Source: Pardosa pseudoannulata
Lineage: Eukaryota; Arthropoda; Arachnida; Araneae; Lycosidae
Assembly (NCBI GenBank): GCA_032207245.1
Contig: CM063503.1
Span: 102,243,693-102,307,692 of the forward strand
Direction of reading: 5' to 3'
DNA length: 64,000 nt
This document shows positions 48,704 through 63,090 of the stretch, in pieces. Both the position numbers and the translations under genes were made by a program. The number at the start of each line of letters is the position of its first letter. Position 1 is the first letter of the stretch. Below the pieces are notes generated by a model, which saw only the letters and a list, made by a program, of their open reading frames with translations, made no database searches and was not told the DNA's origin.

Positions 48704-48831
48704 GCGATTAAAGTTACTGTTAAATATGATAATTAATTTAGTTTAAAATTTCTAGTGTACTGAATTTGGCAACACTTTTATCACTTGTGAAAATCACAAG
48801 TCACTATTGCATATTGTTTACTTAGAATTTC

Positions 48832-49017
48832 TTGGTACAAGTCATTGCCAAATTAATGAGTCAGAATAAAAGAAAACCTACTAAGAAATGCCGTGTGTGT
48901 TACAAGAATCAAATTAAAAGTGAGACTACTTGGCGGTGTAAACAATTAAGAATTCCTTTGCACTTTGTTTTGAAAAGTACCACTAGCTTGAAGACTATTA
49001 TCTGTATACCTTATTAA
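48832..49017 (+). pseudogene. piggyBac transposase C-terminal zinc-ribbon remnant
   Basis: The frame contains KRKPTKKCRVCYKNQIKSET followed by TTWRC and PLHFVL. It corresponds to the cysteine-rich C-terminal domain of piggyBac transposases (RCRVC, then a Cys/His-rich segment ending in a PLC..CF..YH motif). Several expected metal-binding Cys/His residues are lost after the first three. The ATG at 48832 is fortuitous; the preserved sequence probably starts near residue 10. The catalytic domain is entirely deleted, so this has no transposase activity. It lies 175 bp from the right TTAA, as a C-terminus should. Confidence 0.78.
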
Positions 49018-49630
49018 TGTTTTGCTTTCATATTTTCTTAATTTTACTGTTTCTGATATTATTTAACACTATGTAAAAAGTGGATTTTAATTAAGAATAT
49101 GTAAGAATTGTAAAATGAAACAAGTTTTTTAAATAAAAATTAAATAGTTATTTCATGCACAGTTTTTCGTTATTAAATCATACCGGAAGGGGTTAAAGAA
49201 GTTATAAAAAGTATGAAAATGATCAAATCAAAAAATTAGAATTTAGATCTCGCTTAATTTTGACAGAAGATTTTAGCAAAATTCAAAATATCTTGTCTGA
49301 CAATTAAACGAATTTCAAACGAAGTGATAAATTCGAACTCATTTGTTACCAGTTAAAAAGAACAAGAATATTTGTGCATGAATCCCAAAACTGTTAACTA
49401 TAACTATTGTATGTACCCTATAGTCGTTTCTTTTAGACATGCATTGTTAAATATATCATTGTATAAATTAAACACAGTAAAGTATTATTTAATTTGAAAA
49501 TTAAAATCGGGGTCAAAGTATATTTAAGTACAAGAAATGAAAAATCATAAGGTTTAGACATATGTAATATTTTTTGTTTCATTCTCTTAAGTAATAACGA
49601 AGTAATAATGCAGTTATGCAAGTCTAAGTA

Positions 49631-50406
49631 CTTTCACCAGAAGCTCAATGACATATTTAGACTTTCAAAGCAAATATAAGCTCTATTTCATTCTCAAATT
49701 TAAACACAATCCATTTATTCTCTACTTTGTTAAACAGCTCTTAAATTTAAATTCCATTCACTATACTTAATTTTGTGATTACTTACGTCCATAGCTTTCT
49801 CCAACAACAGCAACGCATTCAATAGAATAAAGAAACACTTTTTGTGACGAATAATTAGAACCTGCTAGAGTAAGCCCAATCAAGATAATTAAACATTGAA
49901 TACACATATCGTATTTGATTTTCTAGAAAATTAGAATTGCATCAAATTATATATGAGCACTGGAAATAAAAAATACTAAATCTTAAAGAGATCTAATATT
50001 TTTTTACTTGTGCCACATGAATTCAGATTAAAATAGCTAATAATGTGTGATTATATAAACTGCCTAAAAAACACTTCCACTAGAAATAGCCGATAGCACA
50101 TTTAGACTACCAAAGCAAATATGATTTGTATTCATTCTCAAATTTTAACAAAATCCAATATTTCTCTACTTCATTAAATTCCTCTTAAACTTAAATTCGA
50201 TGCACTAGACTTAATTTTGTGAATAGCTACGCATATATCTCACTCCATGTACTTTTTTCAAAAGCGATATATTCAGTAGAATGAAACAAAGATCTTTATG
50301 ATAAATAAATAGAAGTTCCTAGAATATGCTGTTGCAAATTAAGTACAAATTTAATAGTTATATGTAGTATTTAATTTTCTAGAATATTAGAGGTGCATCG
50401 AAGGAG

Positions 50407-50497
<91 letters not shown>

Positions 50498-50880
50498 TAC
50501 ATGAAGTATGAAATCCTAAACCTTAGGAAGAACTAATATTTTTTTAATGTTTCGCCCGAATTTAGTTAAAAATAACTAATAATGTATAATTATATAAACT
50601 GCCTGAAAAATACTTCCACTAGAAGCTGTCGATAACACATTTAGACTATCAAAGCAATATGCGCTCTATTTCATTCTCAAATTTTAACAAAATCCAATAT
50701 TTCTCTACTTCATTAAATATCTCTTAAATTTAAATTCCCCGCACTAGTCTTAATTTTGTGATTAGCTACGTCTATAGCTTACTCCCTCTACTTTTTTCAA
50801 AAGCGATATATTCAATAGAATGAAGCAACGCTTTTTATGACAAATAATTAGAACCCCCTCGAATATGCGCCTGCAAAATA
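49631..50880. repeat. Three-unit tandem array (~443 bp)
   Basis: Units start at CTTTCACCAGAAG (49631), CTTCCACTAGAAA (50074) and CTTCCACTAGAAG (50613). Shared: ACATTTAGACT, TTCATTCTCAAATTT, TTTCTCTACTT, CTTAATTTTGTGA and TTTTTTCAAAAGCGATATATTC (units 2 and 3). Unit 2 is about 96 bp longer, mostly because of one (TA)n expansion. Unit 3 is truncated. Confidence 0.88.
50409..50495. repeat. (TA)n expansion within array unit 2
   Basis: About 43 TA dinucleotides with one CATA interruption. Unit 1 has only ATTATATATGAG at the same place, so the tract grew from a three-repeat seed after the duplication. Confidence 0.95.
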
Positions 50881-51720
50881 ATTTCAAGTGAGCTCCCTCA
50901 CCATTCTTTCGCTGCAAAACTTCACAGCTTCTTTGATTGCAGAAGATAGCGGAGCTGTAAGGATTGGATATTATCGGAAAAGCATTTGTTTCGGCAGAAT
51001 GAGATGAGTCCAATATTTCAGTGAGGAAATTTTCGATCGTGCGTCAAATAAAATGCAGGCAATAATTCATTTACTCATTACAGCTCGAGCCCCGTTTGCT
51101 ATTCATCTCCGTATGAAAACAAATGTCTTTTCAGGAGGTTTATTTATTTCGGAACTCTGGCTTATTTGGGGATTCTTAATTTTTAGAAAAGATCGCTTTA
51201 CTTGCATAAAGAATTAGAATTAGTCTCACGCTTGTACAGAGAAGACCGCTTGAAAGATAAATAAATGATTCTTTTCTGCTGATTTTTGCCTGGCATTTGT
51301 TACTCAAATACGGAATAACTCGAGTGAAAAGAGGTAATAAGAGATGATCATAGCCGGTGAGAAGCGAGGAGTGTTTTTTATTTCTTCCCTTGGGAAAGAA
51401 TTTATTGTCTCAAAGCAATTACGCAATTAATCTCAAATGATCGCTTTGATCATTGGCAAATTTCTGCGATAATTTATCTGAAAAACAATCTGTGATTGAT
51501 CCGAAAGTATAATGTAATTTATAACCCTAATTGTTTCTGAATTAATGAGGTACCATCTTCAGTCTTTAAATATGGAGCAGTTTTTAACTTAAAAAGGAGT
51601 AACTTCTACATAAGGCGAAAAATAAACAAGTTCAAATTAACCTTTCGTGGTTAATACAATGTCCCATTTAAATTAGTACTTTGCTAAATATATATTAATC
51701 GTATGTTTAGTATAAATTAT
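50881..51720. other. Complex non-repetitive DNA, function unknown
   Basis: The least repetitive and most base-balanced stretch in the right half. It has no reading frame of note. It contains short transcription-factor-like motifs (for example CTTTGATC in an AATGATC...GATCATT inverted repeat near 51436-51455), but such matches are expected by chance. A conserved non-coding element is possible. Confidence 0.35.
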
Positions 51721-51722
51721 AC

Positions 51723-51767
<45 letters not shown>

Positions 51768-51866
51768 CGTGTGTATGCATGTGTGTGTATGTGTCTGTGT
51801 GTGAGTGAGAGAGAGTATATGTTATATATATACATATGTATATATATGCGTATAAACGTATGTATG

Positions 51867-51900
<34 letters not shown>
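51721..51900. repeat. Compound TA/TG/GA microsatellite
   Basis: (TA)n, (TG)n with interruptions, a short GA block, degenerate TATA/CATA, then (TA)n(TG)n abutting the next element. Confidence 0.93.
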
Positions 51901-51904
<4 letters not shown>

Positions 51905-52330
51905 AGGAAAATTCTCAGGGGTTTTCAAAACTTAAATCAAGGGCTAAAATTTTCCGTGTCATTTTGCATTCCCCTTTTAAACCCCTAACCTAAATTGACC
52001 ACTGGGGCTACAGTTTACGCCCTCAGAGAAGGGGCCTGACCAATTATAATCCTACATTGCCCAGCGGACAATTTAGGAAATTTCAAAATAAAAGGATATA
52101 CACGCTGTCGGAAACAGATTTTTCTAGAGATATTTTCCCACAGATGTTGACCCAGGTGTTACGTGTATTGTACATGGAACTTCATGCTAGCTGACCCTTC
52201 CGTTTGTCCTGCCCCTATGATGAAGTGGGAAACCGTCCTTCAATGTTATCTTAATAAAGGTCTTTAGCTGAAACGGTATCATCTTTATGGAAATGACTAC
52301 AACAACCCATCGAGAAGTCCGCCTCATTAC

Positions 52331-52331
<1 letters not shown>
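51901..52331 (+). mobile_element. Candidate solo LTR between microsatellites
   Basis: Starts TGTGAGGAAAATTCTCAGG and ends CCGCCTCATTACA, giving TGT...ACA. It has AATAAA at 52253-52258 about 75 bp from the end and is base-balanced compared with its flanks. Both borders run straight into microsatellites, so no target duplication is readable, and no second copy is present. Could be another repeat type. Confidence 0.45.

Positions 52332-52411
<80 letters not shown>
52332..52411. repeat. (TA)n(TG)n microsatellite
   Basis: About 20 TA followed by about 19 TG dinucleotides. Confidence 0.95.
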
Positions 52412-53387
52412 GTTTAAGTGGAAATTTTTATTTTTGATTTCATATTTTGCGGTCGTTTTCACATTTTACCTTTAAAAAGCTATTCCATGGATTGAACAAA
52501 TCTTTGTTCATCATGAACTATTCTCCTTTCTTAACTCTATTCGAATAGGACCCAGTTGGTTCCGGAGTGAACAGTAGTTTCTTTTATTCAGCCTTGTTTA
52601 GTGCATTGAGGATACGGATTTTCGATCTGTAGACAAGAATGAAGTAAAGAGCAAATAAGTATTAAAGCTGAACTCAACAGAATTTATTTTTAAACTTCTT
52701 TCTTCTGAAGGAAATTGATTTGCCTCTCATCTATACATACATATGCATACATTATATATGTATATGTGTAGGTGTGTGACGCGATGAAACAAGCACTTCG
52801 AAGCAAACCAAGTTATACCCAAATTCCAGTACTTGCAAGTAATCTGAATATATCTCCATGTTGCCTTACATGTTACACTTTATATTCACATACTTTCCGT
52901 TTTGAGTGACATCAGAAATAAAAAGACTGCAAGAAAAAAAAAGTAAGTTTTTTATTAAAGGAAGAGAGATTTCTGCATGGTATATCCTAATTTAAACTAT
53001 AGTTAAAGTAGTGTAGAAAATAATACTGTCTTTTGCTTTTCTACGACGTAAAATATTCCGTTAAAAATGAGTAATTCTTTAAATATTCAAAGTAAAATGA
53101 CTATAAGGTAAAAGAGAAAAACAAAATAATTTGTTCTCAGAGACAAAATCCTCGAGGAATGTAATATGTATTAATGAATATGTTACTTTCAAGCTCACCT
53201 GCAATAGAAAAATAAATGACAAAAATTTGTAACGAAATTTTTACCATGTCCTTCTTACTGTTAGCCTTCATTAAAATGATCGATCAAAAGAAAACCTTTC
53301 TTTTCCATACAAACTACAAAAAACAAACGGATCTAGAATTTAAGGGGGTGGCGATCCTAATCGAGTCACGTAACACCGAATATAGAG
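52412..53387. other. Anonymous DNA
   Basis: No recognisable gene or element. Confidence 0.5.
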
Positions 53388-53390
53388 TGA

Positions 53391-53442
<52 letters not shown>

Positions 53443-53468
53443 GATTATGATGATGATGATGATGATAT
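53388..53468. repeat. (GT)n(GA)n(GAT)n microsatellite
   Basis: Three motifs in succession, GT, GA, then GAT/ATG, each differing by one step from its neighbour. Confidence 0.95.
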
Positions 53469-53898
53469 TTTTAACCGAAAAATTTAACCAACTTAATTGT
53501 GTCTATCTTAAAACAAAATTCAGGTGATTTCTAACCTTTTCTGGCATCCATTTCTAGCAACCTTGGTGCATATCTTGGTTCCTATTCATTTGGCGACTTC
53601 GAACAACCAAGCTTCCTGTTGCTTAAGAGCTTTAAAATAACTCGTGACTCTTAAACGACGTTCCCTCGTCACTGGAAATTAAAACTTCTGATTGGTTGCC
53701 CAAAGTAACTGTATAACCGAGATATTACAAGTTTTATGTACAGAAGTTAGTGAGAGAAGTTGACTTAATAAAGCCTATTCATTGTGATCCTAAAATTTTC
53801 ATTGTGTCTTTATTCCGAGATGTTTTAGGCCAGGATACCCCACTGCATAACATTTTAAATGAACTCTCTTCCCCTTGTAACGGGACAAAAATCTCATT

Positions 53899-53903
53899 AT
53901 ATG

Positions 53904-53953
<50 letters not shown>
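53899..53953. repeat. (TA)n(TG)n microsatellite
   Basis: A short TA tract followed by about 17 TG dinucleotides. Confidence 0.95.
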
Positions 53954-53954
<1 letters not shown>

Positions 53955-54198
53955 ATGCATGTGGGTACTCAGAAAATTAAGCTCCACCAATGATTTTTAT
54001 CCAATTTTATCCTCCAATTTTGATAGTTGTGGCAGCTTCCTATGCACTTTCAATACATCAGAATTAAAACAAACGTCTGTATGGAATTGGTGTAGATACG
54101 TACAGCAGTAAAAGCGCAAGTAAAATTCCCACACGTGTTCTATATACATTACTTTTTGTATACCAAAAGTACAGCTACCTGTCACAACTACTTTTAAG

Positions 54199-54265
54199 TT
54201 AGTCTAGAAGTGTCTAGTTATTCCTTCTATATGTTATGTTAGTCTAGAAGTGTCTAGTTATTCTA
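54199..54265. repeat. Short tandem duplication (~40 bp)
   Basis: GTTAGTCTAGAAGTGTCTAG plus TTATTC occurs at about 54199 and again at about 54239. Confidence 0.9.
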
Positions 54266-55351
54266 GAATTTTAGTCTTCAGATCTTTAGACCTGATAGGG
54301 AATAGAATCGGCCCAGTTTAAGGGAAAAATGAATTTTGATTTTGATTCTCAGTCTGTTAGTTTTAGACGTTATATATATAATATATATACTCTAAATCTA
54401 GGGTATAAATGACTAATATATGTTGGTAATATTCTGGTTCTAATTTTTATATGAATTGTGTTTTATATTTTATTGTTTTATATGTTCTTCGATTTCTTTT
54501 TCTTGGTTTTCTCGTCACTTCCAATAAACTGCATTTCTTTTCCACTTAGAGCAAGTTATTCAACTTAGAAATTAAGTATAAGTATTCGCATAAAGCTGCA
54601 ACACATTTTTTCTGTGCCTTTCCCAGAGAAAGAGATTGTGGCTGTGTAAAGTTGCAATTACAATGAAGATAGATAAAAGTCTGCACTTCTTAAAATAAAA
54701 AAAGAAAATTGGCTTCCTTCCAGAGAAAAACAGGATGTACGAAGAGATAAAACCCAAAGTCAAAAATTAGCTTCATTCCAAACTCTAAGTTGCTTTCTTA
54801 CATGATGCATTACATTTAGGTACCACCTAACGGAAGAAACCAGTTTGTTTTTTCCAGTTTTGAAACAGCTGTCAAATCATTTTTATCATTTTTCTGGGAT
54901 AGCTAACAACAGTTTTATGTACTTGCACTTCTCCTTTTTTTATCCTGGGTAACTACCACAAAAATAAAAGTATCGATGAAATGTTCTTATACACACAAGA
55001 TATCACTGTAAAAGTTTTATTCTCTAATTATCTAATACAGTCATTTTTAATCTTTATTACTTGATGATTCATTTAAAATAACGTTAAAAATTATCAGCAT
55101 ACAAACAGTAAGATGAATTGGATATAACTTTACTGGTTTATTGGGTCAATGTACTTATACTATTGTTTCGGACTCCGATTTGGAGTAATCACTCGTCATA
55201 ATAATCAAACTAACTTTATTTTTAATAAACTCCTAACTCCGTACAGCAATTCCAAAAATTATTAAATACTTTTATCCGAAACATTGTATGACTCCAAAAA
55301 AAAACAAGTGATAGCTTCCTCATTAGCAATGGGATTTTATCTATCTTGCAG

Positions 55352-55394
55352 CTGGATCTGTATCCAGCTGAAAGACGAGGGCCTTTTACAGCCT
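55352..55394 (+). other. Splice-site-bounded 43-nt segment (possible microexon)
   Basis: It is preceded by a pyrimidine-rich acceptor TTTTATCTATCTTGCAG and followed by a consensus donor GTAAGT. The segment is less AT-rich than its surroundings and open in two frames. It also contains an inverted repeat CAGCTGGAT/ATCCAGCTG that spans the acceptor. With no neighbouring exon in view, chance is a serious alternative. Confidence 0.25.
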
Positions 55395-56529
55395 GTAAGT
55401 AGGCTTAGTACATTCTGGAAAATACTGTATCTTCAGTCTCCTCAAATTTCTTTGGTTTAATGATTGGGTCACCAAATATCACCAAATATAGCCAAAGCAT
55501 AATAAGGGGACTTACCAAACATGTATTATCTATGCTGGGCATGTGCATTTAAAAACAATTTAAGCCAAAATCAATTACATTCGGGAAGTCATGCTTTTAC
55601 ATATACACAATTTGTAAGAATAGCATACAATGTTAGTCTTCAGTGAAATAGACAAGGTATTACGTTACAAAATTTATGTTCAAACTATCTGATATAATTT
55701 TGATACAAGTTCAAAATAAGGCCTTCATACTTACACTGTAAACAGAATTCATAAAATGTTTTAATTTTGCTTGTATTTTAAAAGATATTTTTTATTACTT
55801 TACTATATACACTAAAATATCAATAATCTTATAATGAAATTTACAATTGTAAATACAAAAAAAGATTAGATTTTAACAATAAATATTTAAAAAAGTTCTA
55901 TATTTAAAAAATAAAATAAAGTAGAATTTGCAAAACAAAATTTATAAATTAATAATAATAGCTTTGTTTTTAATCTAACGAACTCAATATTATCATCTGC
56001 GTTTTCTTTCAAAGAAGAATCAGATTTTTCTAGAAATAGTTAAGAGAGAAATTAAGATTAATGATACGCACAAAGTATTATTATAAAAATTTCACCCAAG
56101 TTCGTATCCTTTTCGAAGAGCTTATATGTATTTATAATAATAATGTAGATAAAAGTTATAATAAGTATTGAAAAACATCAATTATTTTGTTGAGACGCTC
56201 CTTTAGTAAAATACCATTTGTTTAACACGATAAAAAATCTTTACATGATTTCACACTTAAAATTCAAAATTTTTGTGATTGAAGAATCTCCCTATTAATT
56301 TGATAATACTATCCCTGCCTTAAGTACCCATAAGAAAGCTTTTTATCAAAGTAAGTCTTGAGAGACAAGAGTTTTAAACTCATTAGCACTGAACTTGGGC
56401 GCTCAGGCTTGCATTTAGGATTTCCCTAGATATTACCATTGAATTATACTTAAAGTGGTTACAAATTAAAAAACACTTCATAAACAAAAATAAGTAATGT
56501 TTAATGCTGTACAAAACTTGCTCACGGGG

Positions 56530-57275
56530 ATATTTCTAATAATATTCGTAAGTTGGTAAAACTTAAAAGACAAAAATTTCTAAATCAACAAGCATTTCAA
56601 AGATTTTCAATGAAATTAACGTCAGATGAGTACTGCGGGAAATCCATACTTGTAATTATCTCATTTTCCGGTTAGTTGTTAACAATAATAGTTCTATGAA
56701 AAAGCACATTATCATATATTCAAACGAAAGCAGGACCAACTTTTGCAGCTTACAATCTCACATTGGGGTGTAGAACTTCATTCCAATATTAGATATCCAT
56801 TACAGGAAAAATTTGCAGTTCGGGAGAAAATCCCAATAAAATCCTTCCCCACATCAAGATGCTTCCACCTCCACATGACTTTGGTGATGTTTGGGGACCT
56901 ATTGTGTGTGCCTGCTTCTCTGCAGACCCGTGTATCTTTTTTCAGCATAAATTTTGACTCATTCGTGAACTTATCATAGTGTTAATCAGACATAATCGAA
57001 AAGACAAGCTGAAGACACCACTTGAATCGTTCCTCTCTTATTTGACGAATAGAGGAAAAGAAGCTGTGGGAACACGGTTGAATAGGCTATTTATGTGTAG
57101 CCTTTGGCTCACAGTAATGTCAGATATTGTCTTACCAATGGATAATGCAACCATAGATATCATACTTGTAGAGTTCTCTCCAATTCTGCTTGACTACAAC
57201 ATCAATATATCAATCTTCCGCGGGAATCCTAATCATTGGAAGACTGGCCACAGATCTTAGAACAACTGTTTGGCT
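56530..57275 (-). pseudogene. Tc1-like transposase relic (DD34E)
   Basis: The minus strand gives, in order but across frames: PMIRIPAED, YIDVVVKQNWRE, ITVSQRLHINSLFNRVP, then FTNESKF where the first catalytic Asp box is expected (Asp read as Asn). These are followed by KKDTRVCREAGT, CGGGSILMWG, YWNEVLHPNVRL, IYDNVLFHRT with the second Asp, and SMDFPQYSSDVNFIENL with the catalytic Glu. Thirty-four positions separate that Asp and Glu, the Tc1 value. Many stops and frameshifts are present and the first Asp is mutated, so it is long dead. The HTH may extend to about 57480 (FDEGLREE). The short plus-strand frames over it (56743-57471) are shadows. No inverted termini were identified. Confidence 0.82.
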
Positions 57276-58660
57276 GATTAAGAATTGTGTTCATATATGT
57301 GAAATTAAGGAATGGGGATGTAGTAATAAGTTACATTCGGTTCAGCTTCTTTTACCTCTTCCCGTAAGCCCTCATCAAAGACATACAGAACAGGACTGGT
57401 TTGAACTAGGAAGAAACTTCGGACTTCTCCCAACCAATAGAAGACAACAACGTCGTGCCAAAGTTAATTAAATATATTCTGAAATTCTCTCCAGTTATCT
57501 CTTTGCGTATGAATAACTTGCTACACCGATGGTAATAAATGTGAAACTACAGTTTTATAGCAATTGTTGGTATTGCGTACACTCACATGTATACATATAT
57601 ATTGTTATCTACAACACCAAATTTCTTGAGTTGCTAAATGTCATTATAGGCACCAAATATTACAAATGTTACGATTTCTGAATATATAAAAATGTCACTT
57701 TGATTTTATACGTATAGTAGTTGAAATTATGTTAATGTAAATCACATAGTGGAAATACCCAGTAATACTTAACATTACTAAAAATTGTTAAATCTAAAGC
57801 ATAATAAAACATTCAAAAACAACATAAATTTAAAATTACAACATTAGATTAATCAAATTATAGGTCAATTTGCAATTCAATGTTAATGAAATTGACGAGA
57901 ATTCAAATAAAGAGAACATTAAAATTGGGAACCCATTAAATGTATTTACATTTAAAAACAAACATATATATGTGTGTGTAAAATCCAGGGAAATTTAATC
58001 CTGTTAAGCATAAAATTAAACCCTATAATTTTTACTTTCCCCTGCTTACTGGGCAAGGATAAGCCTAATCAACTAGCCTATTGAAAAGGATGCAGTTGGA
58101 CCATTCCATAAAAAAAAGTAGTGATTCTGCAGTGGAACTTAACTTTTATTTGAGATCTAAGAAAAAGACATGTTCCTTTGTCAGGAGCAGAGTATGTAAT
58201 GAACACACTTACATTGTTGGGCGCCACAGCGAGAAAAATGGAGAACATTTCCAAGAAACTAGCAGCTTATTCAGTATTATTGTAGCAATTTAGTCATTCA
58301 CCTGGGACAACTGGGAAATGTAACTAGTGGACAGAAAATTAGCATTTATTTCAGAGTAACTTTTAGAAAGAATTTTAAGTCAGCCTACACTCCTTTTAAT
58401 TCTGAGATTTTGTGGCTGGGAAAATAGACATGAAAGAATAAGATTGGACGAGTAGAATTTTTAAGAGATATTTTAAGTGTAATAACTTTGATATATTACT
58501 TATATATATACATATACATATACAGGCCTTGAATAAAGGCACTCAAGTGCAAAGATTGTTATTCATCTAATGAAACACAAGACAGTATGGTGAAAATCAC
58601 ATAGATAAAATATTTTAAATCTATCTCTAGAATTTTCTATTTATATTACATATGTATACA
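57276..58660. other. Anonymous DNA
   Basis: The first 200 bp may be eroded N-terminal Tc1 coding sequence. The frame 58081-58293 has no recognisable domain and is not called as a gene. Confidence 0.5.
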
Positions 58661-58661
58661 A

Positions 58662-58752
<91 letters not shown>

Positions 58753-58756
58753 CATA
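58662..58756. repeat. (CA)n(TA)n microsatellite
   Basis: About 17 CA then about 25 TA dinucleotides. Confidence 0.95.
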
Positions 58757-58968
58757 AAGAGAGAGATAATAACATGTTACCGCAACATATAAGTGGCTTA
58801 TTTCTTCATATATTTGGTTTTAAATTTCTTAAAAACCCCAGTTACTACTATAGAGACTGGTGATAATCCCTAAAAATAAATAACTAACTGCAATTTGTAG
58901 CCTCAATTACTAACTCAAAATTTACTGCAAACTATAGTTTGTACTTATTTTATACTTATTTTAATAAA

Positions 58969-61991
<3,023 letters not shown>

Positions 61992-62735
61992 TAAATTCTT
62001 AATTTCACATTAAATTAATACATAAACAAGATACGAAACATTTGTTTATATCAAAGATACTAAAATCAATATTTTTATCAATTACATCATATAGCTACTT
62101 ATAATCTACACAGTGTGTATATTTCTCACTGAGTGCATGATCGTTTTAGTAAATGGAAAAAAAGTTTTTAATGCAAATAAATTTTAATTATTAATTTTTT
62201 TTATGTCTGAATGTGTTTTTATATGAATATAGTGCTATTTAAATTCTTAATTTCACATTGAATTAATACATAAATAAGGCACGAAAAATTTGTTTATATC
62301 AAAGATAATAAAATCAATATTTTTATCAATTATATCATATAGCTACTTATAATCTACACAGTGTGTATATTTCTCACTGAGTGCATGATCGTTTTAGTAA
62401 ATGGAAAAAAAGTTTTTAATGCAAATAAATTTTAATTATTAATGTTTTTTATGTCTGAATGTGTTTTTATATGAATATAGTGCTATTTAAATTCTTAATT
62501 TCACATTGAATTAATACATAAATAAGGCACGAAAAATTTGTTTATATCAAAGATAATAAAATCAATATTTTTATCAATTATATCATATAGCTACTTATAA
62601 TCTACACAGTGTGTATATTTCTCATTGAGAGCATGGTCGTTTTAGTAAATGGAAAAAAAATTTAATGAAAATAAATTTTAATTATTAACTTTTTTATGTC
62701 TGGATGTGTTTTCATATGAATATAGTGCTATTTTA
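61992..62735. repeat. Three-unit tandem array (248 bp)
   Basis: TAAATTCTTAATTTCACAT starts units at 61992, 62240 and 62488, exactly 248 bp apart. The units are nearly identical (differences such as CAAGATACG/TAAGGCACG and GAGTGCATGATC/GAGAGCATGGTC), so the amplification is recent. Units 2 and 3 share variants in their first half that unit 1 lacks. Confidence 0.95.
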
Positions 62736-63090
62736 CAATTTGAAAAACTAACATTTTAATTTAGTTTAGAATGTATATTTTCAAATTTTTTGAAATATTA
62801 ACCTTAGCCAAGAGTAATTCAAATGCTTTTAACATTGACGAAAACATAAGGTACAGATATAGACTAGAAATAATATGTATTTTTCTTAATATTTTTATCC
62901 CTAAGAATTTGTGTTTAATTTATTTACAATAGATATATAAATCTAGAAAAAAAGAGTACAGATTATTATATATTGTTTTCAATTTTTTTTTTAATTTTTA
63001 TTGCTATTGTCGAAGTGTTTATTATAATAAAACTGTTAATATTCATTAATACCCTTTTTGATATAAACTGGGGAGAAGCTACATGAAACG
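62736..63090. other. AT-rich spacer between arrays
   Basis: Nothing recognised. Confidence 0.5.

Larger units (their letters stand above)
48624..49192 (+). mobile_element. piggyBac-like element, internally deleted (569 bp)
   Basis: TTAA at 48620-48623 and 49193-49196. Termini CTCCTTCCGGTA and, from the other end, CCCCTTCCGGTA are inverted repeats with one mismatch. Twin palindromes lie just inside the left (5') end. The only coding remnant is the cysteine-rich C-terminus of the transposase on the plus strand. It belongs to a different family from the element at 17678 (different palindrome sequence) but has the same layout. Confidence 0.9.
53954..56529. other. Anonymous DNA with one exon-like signal
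   Basis: It contains a direct duplication at 54199-54265 (GTTAGTCTAGAAGTGTCTAG twice) and a possible 43-nt exon at 55352-55394. Nothing else is recognised. Confidence 0.5.

Noticed and set aside
56743..57471. Three plus-strand frames of 78-93 residues
   Set aside because: They are antisense to a minus-strand Tc1 transposase relic whose motifs are in the correct order.
57361..57480. N-terminal HTH of the 56.5-kb Tc1 relic (FDEGLREE segment)
   Set aside because: Position and a few residues fit, but the match is too weak to extend the feature with confidence.
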